Shown here piece after piece: positions 25,401 through 40,400 of a stretch of DNA of 64,000 bases (positions within the stretch are counted from its first letter, which is position 1; each line of letters opens with the position of its first letter). Under the pieces are notes generated by a model. That model was not told where the DNA came from. It ran no database searches and worked only from the letters and a program-made list of their open reading frames with translations. Where the stretch lies: contig JAMFTG010000342.1 in NCBI GenBank assembly GCA_023974075.1, forward strand, positions 62,001 through 126,000. Reading direction: 5' to 3'. This DNA comes from Chaenocephalus aceratus (Eukaryota; Chordata; Actinopteri; Perciformes; Channichthyidae). A program made the translations under genes and the position numbers.

Positions 25401-28400
25401 ACATTCTTCAATAGAGAGACTAAATAGCTGAGGACACTGAATCACTTGTAGTTGTCGCTTATGGGTAGAGGATCTTGCACCTCGGGGTCATCTACCCCCC
25501 AAGAAGGAAGTGTTCCAGGTGTCCCACAACAATAACTGTTGGGAAAATACTGGACTTCACATGACAACAGAGCCCCTACGTAGCTGTGTACGTAGCCGGA
25601 TGTATGACTACATGGATGACGCTCATGAGACACTGTGTTGAAGTTATGATAGCGATGTCCCTAAGATTGGCATGATGACAGAGTCCCTCGAGAGGTAGAC
25701 ATATGACTGTCATGTTTATTGCTTAAGCAGGCCTTAGCTAATCTGAACTAACGCCAGAACACTGCTTTGAACCAGCATTCCTCCATCTTGTTGACTGTAA
25801 CACCCGGTCTTGTATATCAGCATATGAAGGACTCTACTAAAGGAAATATGTTGTCCCATGCAACCTCTGTATGTGATGACTACTTCCATTCTTGCAAGGA
25901 TAATAAAGACATGGATCCTGATGTTGAAGATCAAGCCGGTGACGAGTGGTGTTTTTCTAACAATAACTATCTCTGACCGAGAGTTGCCCGGTCATAAACA
26001 ACAATCATGGTAACTGTAAGGGAAACTTCTGTTGCAATGGAAAGGACTCAGAGAGACACGGGGGGAGCAGGAGTTCTGAATGTCAAACACTGGGATTTAT
26101 TGAGAGACCAAACGGCCGGAGGGTTCACAAGGCATATTCACATCTCTACAGATGACCTGCCCCGCGAACTCTGAAGACAAAAGGGCCCAGCGCAGAACTA
26201 TACATTAAGAAAGGAGTGGCCTATATTCCCGCCTCTGGTAATCAATACCAGACCCTGGAACAAAAACTGTTTGTATGGCAACTTCTCATGTGCCCATACC
26301 CCTCCCCCCACAGGAAAGGCAAAGGACCTTTTGACCTGTGTCTTCCTGAGAAATTCCTTGCAGGAGACATGTGGAGCATATATCGTAATCCAACAGTTTC
26401 TAAGAAAGACTGAGAATCTTAAAACACAAAGAGATATCCTTAAAATATTCTCTGACAGTAACAACAGAATGCTAGGGCAGCCCCTCCTTAAGGAAGATAG
26501 CGGCTGTCCAAGGCTGGGCATCTGTGTCAGAAGGTGCACGGAGGACATGCAGGGCAAATGAATCCCTGACAAAGAGGAGGGAGAGGTTATCTGTTGATGA
26601 TTCGTCCTCACCTGCGATACACTGCAGAGCTTTAGCCTTATCCTGGCAGAGAGTGGCAACAGAGAGCAGAGCTTCCACCAGAGAGAGGAAGTCCTCCTGA
26701 GTCCTGAGGGACAGAGACACACAGCAAGTCTTCATACTTCACAAATATAACTCCTCTGGCTGGAAGAGAACTCTCTGCTCCAAAGCTTCTCTTTCCAGAA
26801 CTGGACACACCGCACATTAAACATTTATTTGTATTCAATATTCCACTCCCGACACTCTTAATGTAAAACATATCCTGCCTTATCTTGTGTCTAAAGCCTT
26901 TCAAACACTGTTTTATTGTCAGAGTTATAGATTTGTTATCTGTATTACTCTTTTACTGTATATGTTCTACTTTTTAATGCTGCTTTAATCCTATTTAGAG
27001 ATGTTTCAATGCTAGTATTGTTTATTTCTACTCTTTCATTTCTACTTATGTGCAATGCCTTGTTTTTTATGCTGCTGCAACGCAAACATTTGCTGATTTG
27101 GGATCAATAAAGTACCTCTTATCTTATCTTGTGTTTCTATAAAGTAAATCTAGAACTGTTCTCCTTAAAATGTTCACTGTAGTATTTAAGGTTTGTCCTC
27201 TGTGACCCTTAATCTATCCCTTAAAATGTTCTCTGTAGTATTTAAGGTTTGTCCTCTGTGACCCTTAATCTATCCCTTAAAATGTTCTCTGTAGTATTTA
27301 AGGTTTGTCCTCTGTGACCCTTAATCTATCCCTTAAAATGTTCTCTGTAGTATTTAAGGTTTGTCCTCTGTGACCCTTAATCTATCCCTTAAAATGTTCT
27401 CTGTAGTATTTAAGGTTTGTCCTCTGTGACCCTTAATCTATCCCTTAAAGTCAGTCAAACTGTTGCTCAAAAGACACCAACAAAAGTAAGGAAAGCACAG
27501 GTTGAGAACTTCTCTTAGAGACAGGACCCTCATCATATACAAATAAAGCTTTGGGGTTGTATGATTCATGTAAGGAGGCTGTTTCTGGTGCACGTATACT
27601 CAATTTAGATTATTATTATTAGAGTAACAAAATGATATAAACCTGTGAACATATACTTGATATCACTGAAGCTACTAAAGATAAACTGACTTTCAATGTT
27701 GGGGACAGACGGACGTCCAGACACCTCAAAACAAAACATCAACATTCAATTATCTCAATTCAGTTTTAAGTGCATTGACCAATTTGCTTTTCTTTTACCG
27801 TTTACAATGTCTAATGCCCCGGCCACACGAGGACAAAAACGGTCGTTTGCGTTACTGTTTAGTGTCATATAGACCGTTCGGCCACACGAGGACGACCGAA
27901 TACGGCACTAAACGACTGCGGAAACGATAACGGGTCCCAAGGTGGATAGAACGGCACACACAACGCTCTGGGGGGTCCAACGGCTCCGTGTGTACGCCCT
28001 ATACGATCATTTTCTGATAATGATGAGGGAATAGCCCCGCCTTTCCACCTCTGCTGCTCACCCCCGCGTCAAAGTAAACTGCACCCTGAATTCAGATTAT
28101 TTATCTTTCTCTCGATATGGACATAAACGAGAGTGAAGTCTAATCTGACAGGACGGAGACACCTCTCAAACTAAACTAGTTATAAATATGTTTATTTTTA
28201 CTGTCGGCCGGGTCACTCATTACTGGACCAGCTATCAGGTATTTGGGTTCAACATGTAAGAAGTAGAAAGTACAGGTATTTGAGTTCAACATGTAAGAAG
28301 TCAAAGTAAAAAGTCGTCAGAAAAATAAGTAGTGGAGTACTGATACCAGAAACATGTAATTAAGTGCAGTAACAAAGTATTTGTACTCCAATACTTCCCA

Positions 28401-31400
28401 CCTCTGCTAATATTCTTCAATGAGTTCCTGTGTGTGGCATGTTGCCCTCTCCTCACCAGCTGTGTCTCCCTCCTCTGTGTTTGTGTCTCTGCAGGATCAC
28501 AGAGTGGAAGACGGCAGTGTTCATTAACAGCTCCATGTCCTCTGAAGAGACTCCAGATAAAGATGGACGCTGTGAGAAGGAGTGAAGCTGCTGGAAGGAG
28601 AGGATCAGCTGCTCCTTCAGATCCAGGCAGGAGGAAACCACCAGAGGAAGAGCGCACACTCGCACGGACGCTGGGAGGAATTAAAGACACAAGTTAAATT
28701 AATGGGGTAAAGAAATGTCACTGTCATTACTGAAATGAACATAATCATTTTGTATGTTACAAGTTTTCTGAAGTGTTATGTTTAAGAAGCTGAGAGAGGA
28801 GAAATACATGTGGCGAAGAAAAAGTCGTTATAATCTGACACAATGTGAAATCTGACAAAAAGTATTTATAATCAGACAAAAAATCGGTATAATCGGAAAA
28901 AAAGGTCAGTTATTGGACTAAATGTTTAATAATCGGAAAAACAAATGTAATAATCGGACAAAAAAATCGTCATAATCTGACAAATACATTTTTATAATCT
29001 GAAAAAAAAAAAATCGTAATTTTAAAACAAAAACATTTTCAAATATAAAAGAAACCATGTCATTATAACTGAATCGTTTTAAAGAAAAATGCGTAATACT
29101 TGGAGGAATTAGTCAAAATAATTGTGTGGAGAGACAACAACGGAGGTGGATTATTTCAGAGATGAGATATTGTAATCTTTTTTGAAAAAAGGCAAAATAA
29201 TTTAGAAAGACGAGTAATGTAAAATATCTGGAGAAAAAAACTGTTGTAATTGTTCACAATGTCAAAAAGTTGAAATATGTAAAGGAAAAACGTTGGGTAG
29301 TTATTTGAGAAAACGGCGAAATAAAGATAAAATATATAAAGATCTGGATTGTAAATGCATTCATGTTGTACACACTGCAGGTGAACAGGGTAAGCACCGA
29401 CAGATATCACCATGAAACTTCCCATGACATCAACACAATTATCTTTTATATTACAAGTTTCCTCACAGGTTGTTTAAATACACAAATGGGGAGTTATGTA
29501 ATGCTAACTGTTGGTGAGTTTAGCACAGGGGTGTCAAACTCAATTTCATTGCGGGCCACATTCACATTATGGTTGCACTCAAAGGGCCGGTTGTAACTTT
29601 AAGACTATATAAAAATACATATATAAATATTTAACATATTTAAAATAATTTATTATATTACATTATTGCTCTGCATTGGATTATTATCGGATAGGGTAAT
29701 GCCTTCATAATTAACTACGTCTGAAAGCAGAAGTCTAGGGCAAATAATTGCAGGTCTCTTCAGTGAGAATGTCACAAAATGATTTTTAAAAAAAAGCCAC
29801 ATTCTGGAAAAAAACTCCAAATCAAAAAATAAGTGACATTTTGAAAAAAAAGTGACATTTAAAAAAAGAAAAGTCAAATTCTGAGAGAAAAGTCAAATTT
29901 CAGATGCATTGTGGGACATGTAGTTTATGGGCAACGTGCCTGTAAGTAGCATTAACCGTATAATAAATCATATTTTTTGCAAGCTCTTGTGGGGCCACAT
30001 AAAATGAAGTCGCGGGCCGGATTTGGCCCCCGGGCCTTGAGTTTGACACCCCTGGTTTAGCAGAAATCTGCACACAGACAGACTTAGAGAAATAAACTCC
30101 TGGGTGTTTTTTCCACCAGTCTGAAAGAAGACGTTATGTCTTGATGTTATGGAAGCAAAATAACCCACAATATCAAAGTGAGTTTCCTCTCTTTGTGAGA
30201 TCAGTAATGGCAGTATGTTAAATGCACCTGGTATGGAGGTAGATGTATTTTCCTGAGTTATAAACCACAGTCTGAAGCTCGGGTGAACCAGGCGTCGCTC
30301 CTCTGTGGGATTTATAGAAGGAAACACAGGTTATTATAAGCTTTTCGAATGAAAAACAAACTGATAAAAGAGCAATTTAAACGTATGTTTGGTGGATTCC
30401 CTACCCCTTAACGAGGAGATCAGCTGGTGGATGTGAGCGGTGACTTTAGTGTCCCATGTCTCCGGCAGCTGACAGTTAATAAACACCAACCAGTGTCCGT
30501 CAGTAGCAGCTGTGCTCAGATGTGAGAGAATCACCTCTCTGTCAGCTCCAAAGGAAACGACTCTCACCTGAACCTGAAACACATTTTAAGGGGTTTTATC
30601 TTTTATATTGTTGCATCGACTCAGTTGTCTTGTCTCTTATCTGTCAGAGAGAAATCATTATTTATTTGTATTTTATTATCATACCTTCTACCTCCTTGTG
30701 TCGATTAACCTGATAACATGTTATATTTTGCTGCATTTACCTTTTAAAGTTCTTAACAAATAATCTGAGGGGAATTTATTTGAACTTGTGATGTGTCTCT
30801 TTGAGCTGCATGTGTTGTATGAAAAGTGCTGTATAAATAAAGCTTTATTATTATTTATTAAGGAAAACATCAGGCACTCCACTGGTCAACAAGGCTTACA
30901 TCTATTACAACAGTTTATAGTGATCAAAAGGCTTGGGGTTACTCTGGCCCTCTTCCTGTGTAGTGTGTGTTTCACAGTAGGATCTCAGACCCTAAAACAT
31001 TAGACAAAGACAGATATTATCACTATAAGCGTTTCCCACTGTAACTTCAAAACTGAACAAACTGTGTGGTACCTTATTGGGTTTTGAGATTAAACATGAT
31101 TTATGTACAATATACTGTGCATTCGGAAAGTATTCAATACGTATGTTTTGTGTCCTTGGGCAAGACACTTCACCTGAACTTGCTCCTGTGGGTATTGTCC
31201 ACAGTGACCATTGCATGTATAACAAAATATGTGTAATGTGTATCTGTAAAGCACTTCGAGCACTGGAAAAGCGCTTTAATAAATGCAAGGAATTATTAGT
31301 ATTATTATGTGATTTTTTTTTTTTTTTTTTATCCATTTGCAAAAATTATTTAAAAACTTGTTTTCACTTTGTCATTATGGGGTATTGTGTCTAGAATATT

Positions 31401-34400
31401 GAAATACAAATACATTTAATCCATTTTGAAATATGGCTGTAACATAACAAAATGTGGAAAAAGTGAAGGGGTATGAATACTTTCCGGATGCACTGTATTT
31501 TTGGAATAACTTCTTTACAATTCTTTATTGCGATAAATATTTGATTAATATAATCTTGGCATTCATAAGCCATAACGAGAAGGTGTCTAACAATAAAACC
31601 CACAACTACATGGAATGGATCGGAATCGTAAAATAAATATATAACGTGGAAAAATTAATTGACACAATTGCTTTTTCTTTCCCCTTTGTATTCCATAAAA
31701 TGTAAAAAATCAACGACGATAAAGTTTAACTGACTGTTTTACCCAAATCTCTAAAAACGAGGGAACAACGGAGCTGATCCAGATTTGCGTCCGATATGTC
31801 GTAATATCTGAAATGAGGACCCACGGCCCAATCAGAAACGCTGCTATCAGAAACAATGCCCGACTGTTTTGGACGTAATATGGTCGGTGTTTACATTAGC
31901 ATCGCTAACACTCAGAGCTAACCTGTACTGGAGAGCATGTGTGTGAAGAAGCAGGAAGTAGAAAGGAGAAACCTTGTAGTATAACCGGCTAGAGAGAAAG
32001 CCTTTGAGCTCCAGACTGTTTCAGAGAGAATCCTTGATAATCCATGATATGGAGTTTCATCACGGCAGCATTTAGTTTAGACGGTAGCTGCCGGGTCCCG
32101 CATGAGCTCAGACCCCTCCTCTTTAAAGCTTTATACCCGAATCAGCACTTTTGAAGCAGGAAGTGAAATAGAGGGATATGAGGCATGGCTAGAATGATCT
32201 GTTTGGTGTTTGGAGCAAAACACTTCATAGACATGTTTTTATATATTTGTATATATCTGAGACCTGTGCTATTACCTACAAATAGCCTGATAGGTGACCT
32301 TTAAGGGACATAATTCACTGCTGTAGAGTTGTCCACGGACCGGATGTGGGCGACACCTTGGACTTCCGGTTTTACGATTGTTGTTGTTTGTAGCCTCATA
32401 GAAGCATGTAGCTAATAATATATATCGTGTATGTGAATATAAGGAGAATGACGCGTGGAGTTACACACTAAACGCACCGTCTCCAACTCTCACTCATTGA
32501 CGCTGCATTACCACTATTATTATTTGTTTATGACCAATAAACATTAGAAGAATTGTATGATAAAAGGGATGTGCTATGGCTACGTCATCAGAGGACTACA
32601 GAAGAAGACCCGCCCCCGTCGACGCCAGCCAATGAATGAAGACTACAATACTATATAACCAGATGTTACAGAGAGAGACGCTCCCTTTCTTTCGTTCTAC
32701 CGTAGACAGCTAACTGCGGTAAGTGGACTGTGGACCAGTGGACTGAGTGTCAGAACCACAGCTGTGTTCCCTTGTGTACATATCATTGTATGAATAAACG
32801 CAGTTAACTTTTCGAGAAGCTTCCTGGTCTTCTTTAGACTAACTCTTGGTCTTCAAAACAAAGAACACAACATTACCTGAGTGTCTTCTCCACAGTGGGC
32901 CAGACTGTGAATTAATTTCAGAGGGTGAATGCTTGTCCTCTCCTCTCCTCTCTGATTGGGTGATGTGAGGATGACAGGCCCCTCATGTTTTCTCAGGAAC
33001 TGATAGAGGGCTTTGGGGTTCCCGATGTAAGGGGTCTCCCTCCCTCCCAGCAGGGGACGGTGGTACACGGCCATGTCCTGGTTCAATCCCTGCAGACTGT
33101 GAGGGAGGAGGGTCTTCAGGAGGATCCCCCTCTGTATCAGTGACAGGTGGGAGTGAGAGCGGCAGGGAACTGGACCCGATACAGACGGGGGGTGATCACT
33201 GCTGGAAGAACAATTCAGATGATTCAGTAAAAGTATATATTGTCTGTGTGTATGTATACAGTAGATGTGTATGAGTATAAGTATTAGATAGATAGAATTG
33301 GAGGATGAAACCCTCTTTAATAGTTACTAGGGCTGTCCTGAATACCATTTTTCGGGCTCCGGATATTCGGTAGTAATCGGCGTGCGCGGGGGGTATAGTA
33401 ATCCGCAGCGAATATTCGATGTATATCATGTGTAACGTTATTGTTTAAACAGCGGATAAAGCAGCTTCATCATGGCAACTGGACAACAGCTAAGCTAAGC
33501 TACTACCTACAGCATTCAGGTGACCTTTCAGAGTTGTTGTGCCACCATGGTGGGCCAGTTTCATATTGCATATTTGACACACTGCCTTTAATTTAAAATA
33601 GTCCCACACAGCGAAAGTCTTCGGCATTTTGTTTTCAGGTGTGTGAAGCTAAGTGAAGCGTGACGTTCACATGCGTGACGCTGTGAGTGAAAGCCATGTC
33701 AGGCGCCCAGGCTGAGATTGTATATATTTCTGCATTTGTGTTACAGTAGGTGCCTTGCTCAAGGGCACCACGGCAGGGCCCAGGAGGTGGACTGAGACCT
33801 CTCCAAGTAGCAGTCGACAATGTATATTTACTTTTCTGATCAAAAATCTTTCTATTGCATTTCGACAATGCATAACCAGTGTTTGTCATTTAGAGATGGA
33901 AAGCCAAATACAGTTGCAAGAAAAAGTATGTGAACCCTTTGGATTCTCCACACATAGCGTTGTGTGTTGGTGTACTTTGGTTTCCTCTGTCCACAGAACA
34001 TGTTGCCAGTAGTGCTGTGGAACATCCAGGTGCTCTTTTGCAAACTTCAAACGTGCAGCAATGTTTTTTCTGGACACAGTGGCTTCCTCTGTGGTGTCCT
34101 CCATGAACTCCATTCTTGTTCAGTGTTTTACGTATCGTAGATTCGTCAACAGAGATGTTAGCATGTGCCAGAGATTTCTTTAAGTCTCTAGCTGACTCTC
34201 TAGGATTCTTCTTCACCTCATTGAGCATTCTGCGCTGTGCTCTTGCAGTCATCTTTACAGGACGGCCACTCCTAGGGAGAGTAGCAGCAGTGCTGAACTT
34301 TCTCCATGTATAGACAACTTGTCTCACCGTGGACTGATGAACATCAAGGCTTTCAGAGATACTTCTGGAACCCTTTCCAGCTGTATGCAAGTCAACAATT

Positions 34401-37400
34401 CTTAATCGTAGGTCTTCTGAGAGCTCTTATGAGCGAGGCATGGCTCACATCTGGCAATGCTTCTTAAGAATAGCAAATTCAAAACTGGTGTGTATTTTTG
34501 ATAGGGCAGGGCAGCTTTAACCAACACCTCCAATTGATCTCATTGATTGGACTCCAGGTTGGCTGACTCCTGACTCCAATTAGCTCTTGAAGAAGTCTTT
34601 AGCCTAGGGGTTCACATACTTTTTCCACCCTGCACTGTGAATGTTTACATGATGTGTTCAATAAAAACATGAAAACATATCATTGTTTGTGTGGTATTAG
34701 TTTAAGCAGACTGTGTATGTCTATTGTTGTGACTTAGATGAAGATCAGAACACATTTTATGACCAACTTATGAAGAAATCCAGGTAATTCCAAAGGGTTC
34801 ACATACTTTTTCTTGCAACTGTATATGCATAAAAACACCTCGGACAGTCCTTTGTGCCTGTAGCCACCAGGCTGCTCGATCAGGGGCTAAACCCTGTATT
34901 ATCCAGGACTGTTAAAACATAAAAGATGCACTGTTTTTACAAGACTTTAACCTGCACTCACATCTGCACACTTATGTAAATACAGTATATTTAACATGTT
35001 TACTGTGATATCTCGTTTCAATAGTTACTTTATCACTATATTTTTGTTGTATTATTATTTTAATTTGTATTCTATTTTATCTTCATTTTTACCTTGTTTG
35101 AATCCTGTTTTTTCACAACCGAAAGACAGACTGCGTGATAACCGAGAAAAGAAGAACAGACTGCGTGATATAAACAAACAACAGAAAGCGTGTACGTTCC
35201 ATTTTCACTCTACAGCCAGAAGCTCGTGGGGCTTTCCCGAACCTGTGTCGAGAGCTGGAGTTAAATGAAATCTCAGATTTGCCTTCTTAATAGTTTGTTT
35301 GGGTCCCTCACTTCCGTTTCGCTTCTCATGCACTGATTCACTAGCTGAACAGCCAATCAGAGTGATTTATTTTGCCGACTGCCAACACATTTTTTGGCCG
35401 AAAAGGTGTCGGCACGGCTGAAAAGACACGACGATGCGGGACACACTGATCTGAGTAGGGCGTGTCGACGCTCATCGTCGGCCTGACGCCCATCGACGGC
35501 CAAAATCGGCTTGGTGTGTCCGGGCCTTTACTAAAGTAAAAGTACAAAAGTACTATCAGCAAAACGACTTAGTACGATAAATCATTTCCATCAACAACTA
35601 CTAATCCCCCACTGCTTCAGTCACCCGTGGCGTCCCCCAGGGCTCTGTACTTAGTCCCCTGCTCTTTATCATCTACATCCTGTTACTTGGAAAAATCCTC
35701 CGTGTAGTTTGATTGTTACTATTACAAAACCACTTCCACCACCACACACTCCCAACTCACCACCTGCTTCACTGACATCTAACAATGGATGCAAAACAAC
35801 TCTCTGAAACTGAACTGTGACAAATCTAAAATAATCATCATCATCGGCCCAAATTCACTAACACTCTCCACTCAGGACCTCTTTCTGAATATCGACTACA
35901 CACAAACGGAAAGATTGACAGTAAAGTTGACTTTGACTTTGAAAAGTGTTCTTAAGTGCTTGAGTTTAGTTTAGTGTATTTGTTTAGTGTCGTGGACAGT
36001 CCCCATTAATCAACTGTCACAAAAAACAGTAAATGGGACAGCTTTAGCAAACATGGCTAATTTCCAGCTGATCTCCACGGCCAGCTGATAATAGATACCT
36101 TTTTAAAATCACAATACATCAACAGCATTAGTTATAAAGGAAAGGATGAAAGACAAGTAGATAGAGGCAAAAGGATATAAGAGAACAATAAAATGCAAAC
36201 AACACACGTTACTACATACATGTCACATATAGCACGTTACAATCACACAACAGAAACGAGGGGCGACATTAATTTCTTCCAGAGCTGGGAAGTATTGGAG
36301 TACAAATACTTTGTTACTGTACTTAAGTACATGTTTCTGGTATCAGTACTTTACTCCACTACTTATTTTTTCTGAGGACTTTTTACTTTTACTTCTTACA
36401 TGTTGAACCCAAATACCTGTACTTTCTACTTCTTACATGTTGAACACAAATACCTGTACTTTCTACTTCTTACATGTTGAACCCAAATACCTGTACTTTC
36501 TACTTCTTACATGTTGAACTCAAATACCTGTACTTTCTACTTCTCTCATGTTGAACTCAAATACCTGTACTTTCTACTTCTACATGTTGAACCCAATACC
36601 TGTACTTACTTAATACTACTACTCTCACATGTTAACCAATACTGTACTTTCTACTTCTCACATGTTGAACTCAAATACCTGTACTTTCTACTTCTCACAT
36701 GTTGAACCCAAATACCTGTACTTTCTACTTCTCACATGTTGAACTCAAATACCTGTACTTTCTACTTCTCTCATTTTTCAAACAGCTGGTTCCTTTAGTC
36801 TGAATGTGTGTTGGTGCGTGATCATTATTCTTTAGAGTCATTGCCTGCCTATTGATTTGAACACGATCCGTGTATCCATCACTTCCTGGTCTTCTCTAAA
36901 GAAGAGGGACCAATGGAAACGTTGTCATGTTGCCGTTGTTCAGCATGGAAACATTCATTAGCTAACAATGACATTATTGTTCTATTAATATAAAGGGAGG
37001 TCAGGTACTCTTTAAAACAGCTGCTAGCTATGGGTACTTTTTACTTAAGTACATTTCAAAGCCCATACTTCTTTACTTTTACTTGAGTAAAGAAGTTTAG
37101 TCAGTACTTCTACTTTTACCAGAGTATTTTTAAACATGAGTATCTGTACTTCTACTTGAGTAAAGGATGTGTGTACTCTTGCTCTGGTCTCACACAAACT
37201 GAAAGACTGACAATAAAGCTGACTTTGAAAAGTGTTCTTAAGTACTTGAGTAAATGTAGTTTCTTCCTACCTGTGCAGGTACTCGTCCCACTGAGCGGGG
37301 GAGGAGCAGAGGGAGGAGATCAGCCCTCTGAAGGGGAGGATCCTCTCCAGGAGGAGCAGCTGGGGGAGGATGGGAGGCGGGATCCAGGCCGGCAGGAGGG

Positions 37401-40400
37401 AGGAAATGGGGGGGAGGGAGCGCGCTTTTATTTTGGTGACGGGGAGTGGAACGTCCTGGAGGCCCCGGAGGAACACCGCCTTCTCCGCATCAGAGCAGAG
37501 CTGTTGGAGATAAGATATACTTTTATTATGTTGCCTGCACAATCCCCAAGTAACCCATTCAACAATGACCTGCACTAAACTCACATATACACTAAGGAAG
37601 AAAGCTTCTGCATGTTTACACCATTTGGGAATTGTTTTTGGAATTCCCCTCTGTGGAAAGAGACTCTCTTTTACAGAGGGGACACATGTCTCTTCTACAT
37701 CAACATGTGTCCCCTGTTCTTCATATCTCTTCTACATCAACATGTGTCCCTTCTTCTCCATGTCTCTTCTACATCAACATGTGTCCCCTCTTCTTCATGT
37801 CTCTTCCACATCAACATGTGTCCCTTTTCTTCATGTCTCTTCTACATCAACATGTGTCCCCTCTTCTCCATGTCTCTTCTTCATCAACATGTGTCCCCTC
37901 TTCTTCATGTCTCCTCTACATCAACATGTGTCCCCTCTTCTTCACGTCTCTTCTACATCAACATGTGTCCCTCTTCTTCATGTCTCTTCTACATCAACAT
38001 GTGTCCCCTCTTCTTCATGTCTCTTCTACATCAACATGTGTCCCCTCTTCTTCATGTCTCTTCTACATCACATGTGTCCCCTCTCTCCATGTCTCTTCTA
38101 CATCAACATGTGTCCCCTCTTCTTCATGTCTCTTCTACATCAACATGTGTCCCCTCTTCTTCATGTCTCTTCTACATCAACATGTGTCCCCTCTTCTCCA
38201 TGTCTCTTCTACATCAACATGTGTCCCCTCTTCTTCATGTCTCTTCTACATCAACATATGTCCCCTCTTCTTCATGTCTCTTCTACATCAACATGTGTCC
38301 CCTCTTCTTCATGTCTCTTCTACATCAACATGTGTCCCCTCTTCTTCATGTCTCTTCTACATCAACATGTGTCCCCTCTTCTCCATGTCTCTTCTACATC
38401 AACATGTGTCCCCTCTGTGGAAAGAGACTCTGAAAGTTTCAGGAACAAAGATTCTCTCTCTTTTTGATCCATTTCTATAAAAACCTGTCTGAAAATGAGC
38501 TGATCAGATTTTTGGCCACTTGATGATGTCATAACGATGTTTTGTCTTGTGTAACCATTAGCCAATCAGCAACCAGGGTACAGGGTTCATTGACATAACT
38601 ACACTGTCGCTCTGCACACATGACAATAAAAGCCTTGAATAAGGGAATTACAGAGTGGTGTTGGAGCACAGCGAGGGAGAAGAGCAGCTCCAGAGCAGGA
38701 AGATGTGCGCTGTAGAGACTCGGCCTGTAGTGATGCAGCAGCTTCTCCACCAGCCGGTTACTGAGCTCCACCTCACACCCCTCCACAATAAAAGCCTCCT
38801 GTAGTGCGGAGATGAAGCCCTGCAGGGGGAAGCAGTAATCAGAGGAGAGGCGGGACACCTCCTGTAGAGCCTGGTAGAAAGTAGAAGCCAGTTTCACCAG
38901 GTTTCTGGGGGCTTTCAGCAGGACGTCGTGGTGCTGAAGCTCCTCGCTGAGCAGCTGGAGGTCAAACTGAAGCTGCTGCAATGAATCCTGACTCACACAC
39001 ACCTCCTGACGCACACACACCTGCTGAGACACACACACCTCCTGACACACACACACAATGAGAAAGTGTTACTTTATCTCTCACTAAACACGCTGATTTC
39101 TAACTTTACTCCAACCAGGCCACATTAGAATAACCATTTTAGCACTTTCACACATTTTAAAACACATCATTCCAGCCAATATGAGCACAACGTCAACATT
39201 AAAATAACACACACACACCTCCTGCTGACACACACACACCTCCTGCAGACACACACACACCTCCTGCAGCAGGGGGGAGTCACTCTGAAGGATGGAGTCC
39301 AGCAGAAACTCCTGGGACAAAAGGAAGGAGAGACAACATGAGCAGCAACATTTACCACTTTCTGTTTTTCTATAAACCACAAAGAGGCTTTTCCGTGATT
39401 CTCAGTTAGACATACGAACCGCACTGGGTCCTACGGAATATGTTCCGCAAAAAAAAACTTAATACATTGCGATGTTCACCAGACTGTGTGTAAAGGAAGT
39501 GTGTGTAACATGTGGTGGGGTTTACGTGAATGTTAAGGACCCCAAAAGTGTGTGCAAAGAATACAAATAAAAATCGTAAGAATCCGAGCTATTTCAACTA
39601 TGTGTCGACTACATCTCGTTGGGATTTCTGTTTCCAGCCCTGTTCCTGGGCTTTTTTTCCTCGCTAGCGACTGAATACATTATACCCTAATAAGAGTCAA
39701 AAGAACCCATCCTAACAGACAGAGGAACCGCTTCTTCTGTCCAACCGCAAAACACATTTTCACTGATACACAAACACACACCTTCGAAGACTCTATCCAC
39801 AAATGTATATAAAGATAAACTGATATTTAGATGTTTTTACACTAGAACTGCCAACGGGTACATTTTACCCGCAGCTGTTTCCTGATCGTATGTAACTTTT
39901 ATTCAACAAAATATTCAAGTCTCCCAGTCTGTGAATTTTCCTGAAAGTGTGTTATGTAGCACCCTCTGTTATTACAAATTGTCAATATTAAGTCAGATTG
40001 AAAAAAAGGCCCAACAAATGGCCATTTATATCAGCGGGTAATTAGCTCATAATATAGCTTAGGTATTTAGCCCATAGAAAATGCAGTGATTTTCACGCTA
40101 TTGATCTCCCGCGTAAACATAAACATGACGTGTTGCTACAGCAACGCCTGCTGTTTACTGCAGTTCCTTATAGATAGATAGATAGAGAGAGAGATCGATA
40201 GATAGTTATAGATAGATAGATGGATAGTTAGTTATAGATAGAGAGATAGAGAGAGAGATAGAGAGACACTTTGCACATAACTCACGTTAGCGATATTTTA
40301 TACTTCATGCAATCTGCACAAACTAGATATCATATTGGTTCTATTGGTATAAGTTTCATCACTGTGCGATCAAAAACTCACTGTTAACCCTGTGTTCTAG

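Noticed and set aside
34116..34313. Plus-strand open frame within the Tc1 element
   Set aside because: Antisense of the Tc1 transposase helix-turn-helix region.
37565..38480. Three overlapping plus-strand ORFs of 273-300 codons with Cys/His-rich repeats
   Set aside because: They are the three frames of a 37-bp minisatellite; no splice sites, no homology, and opposite to the dynein gene.
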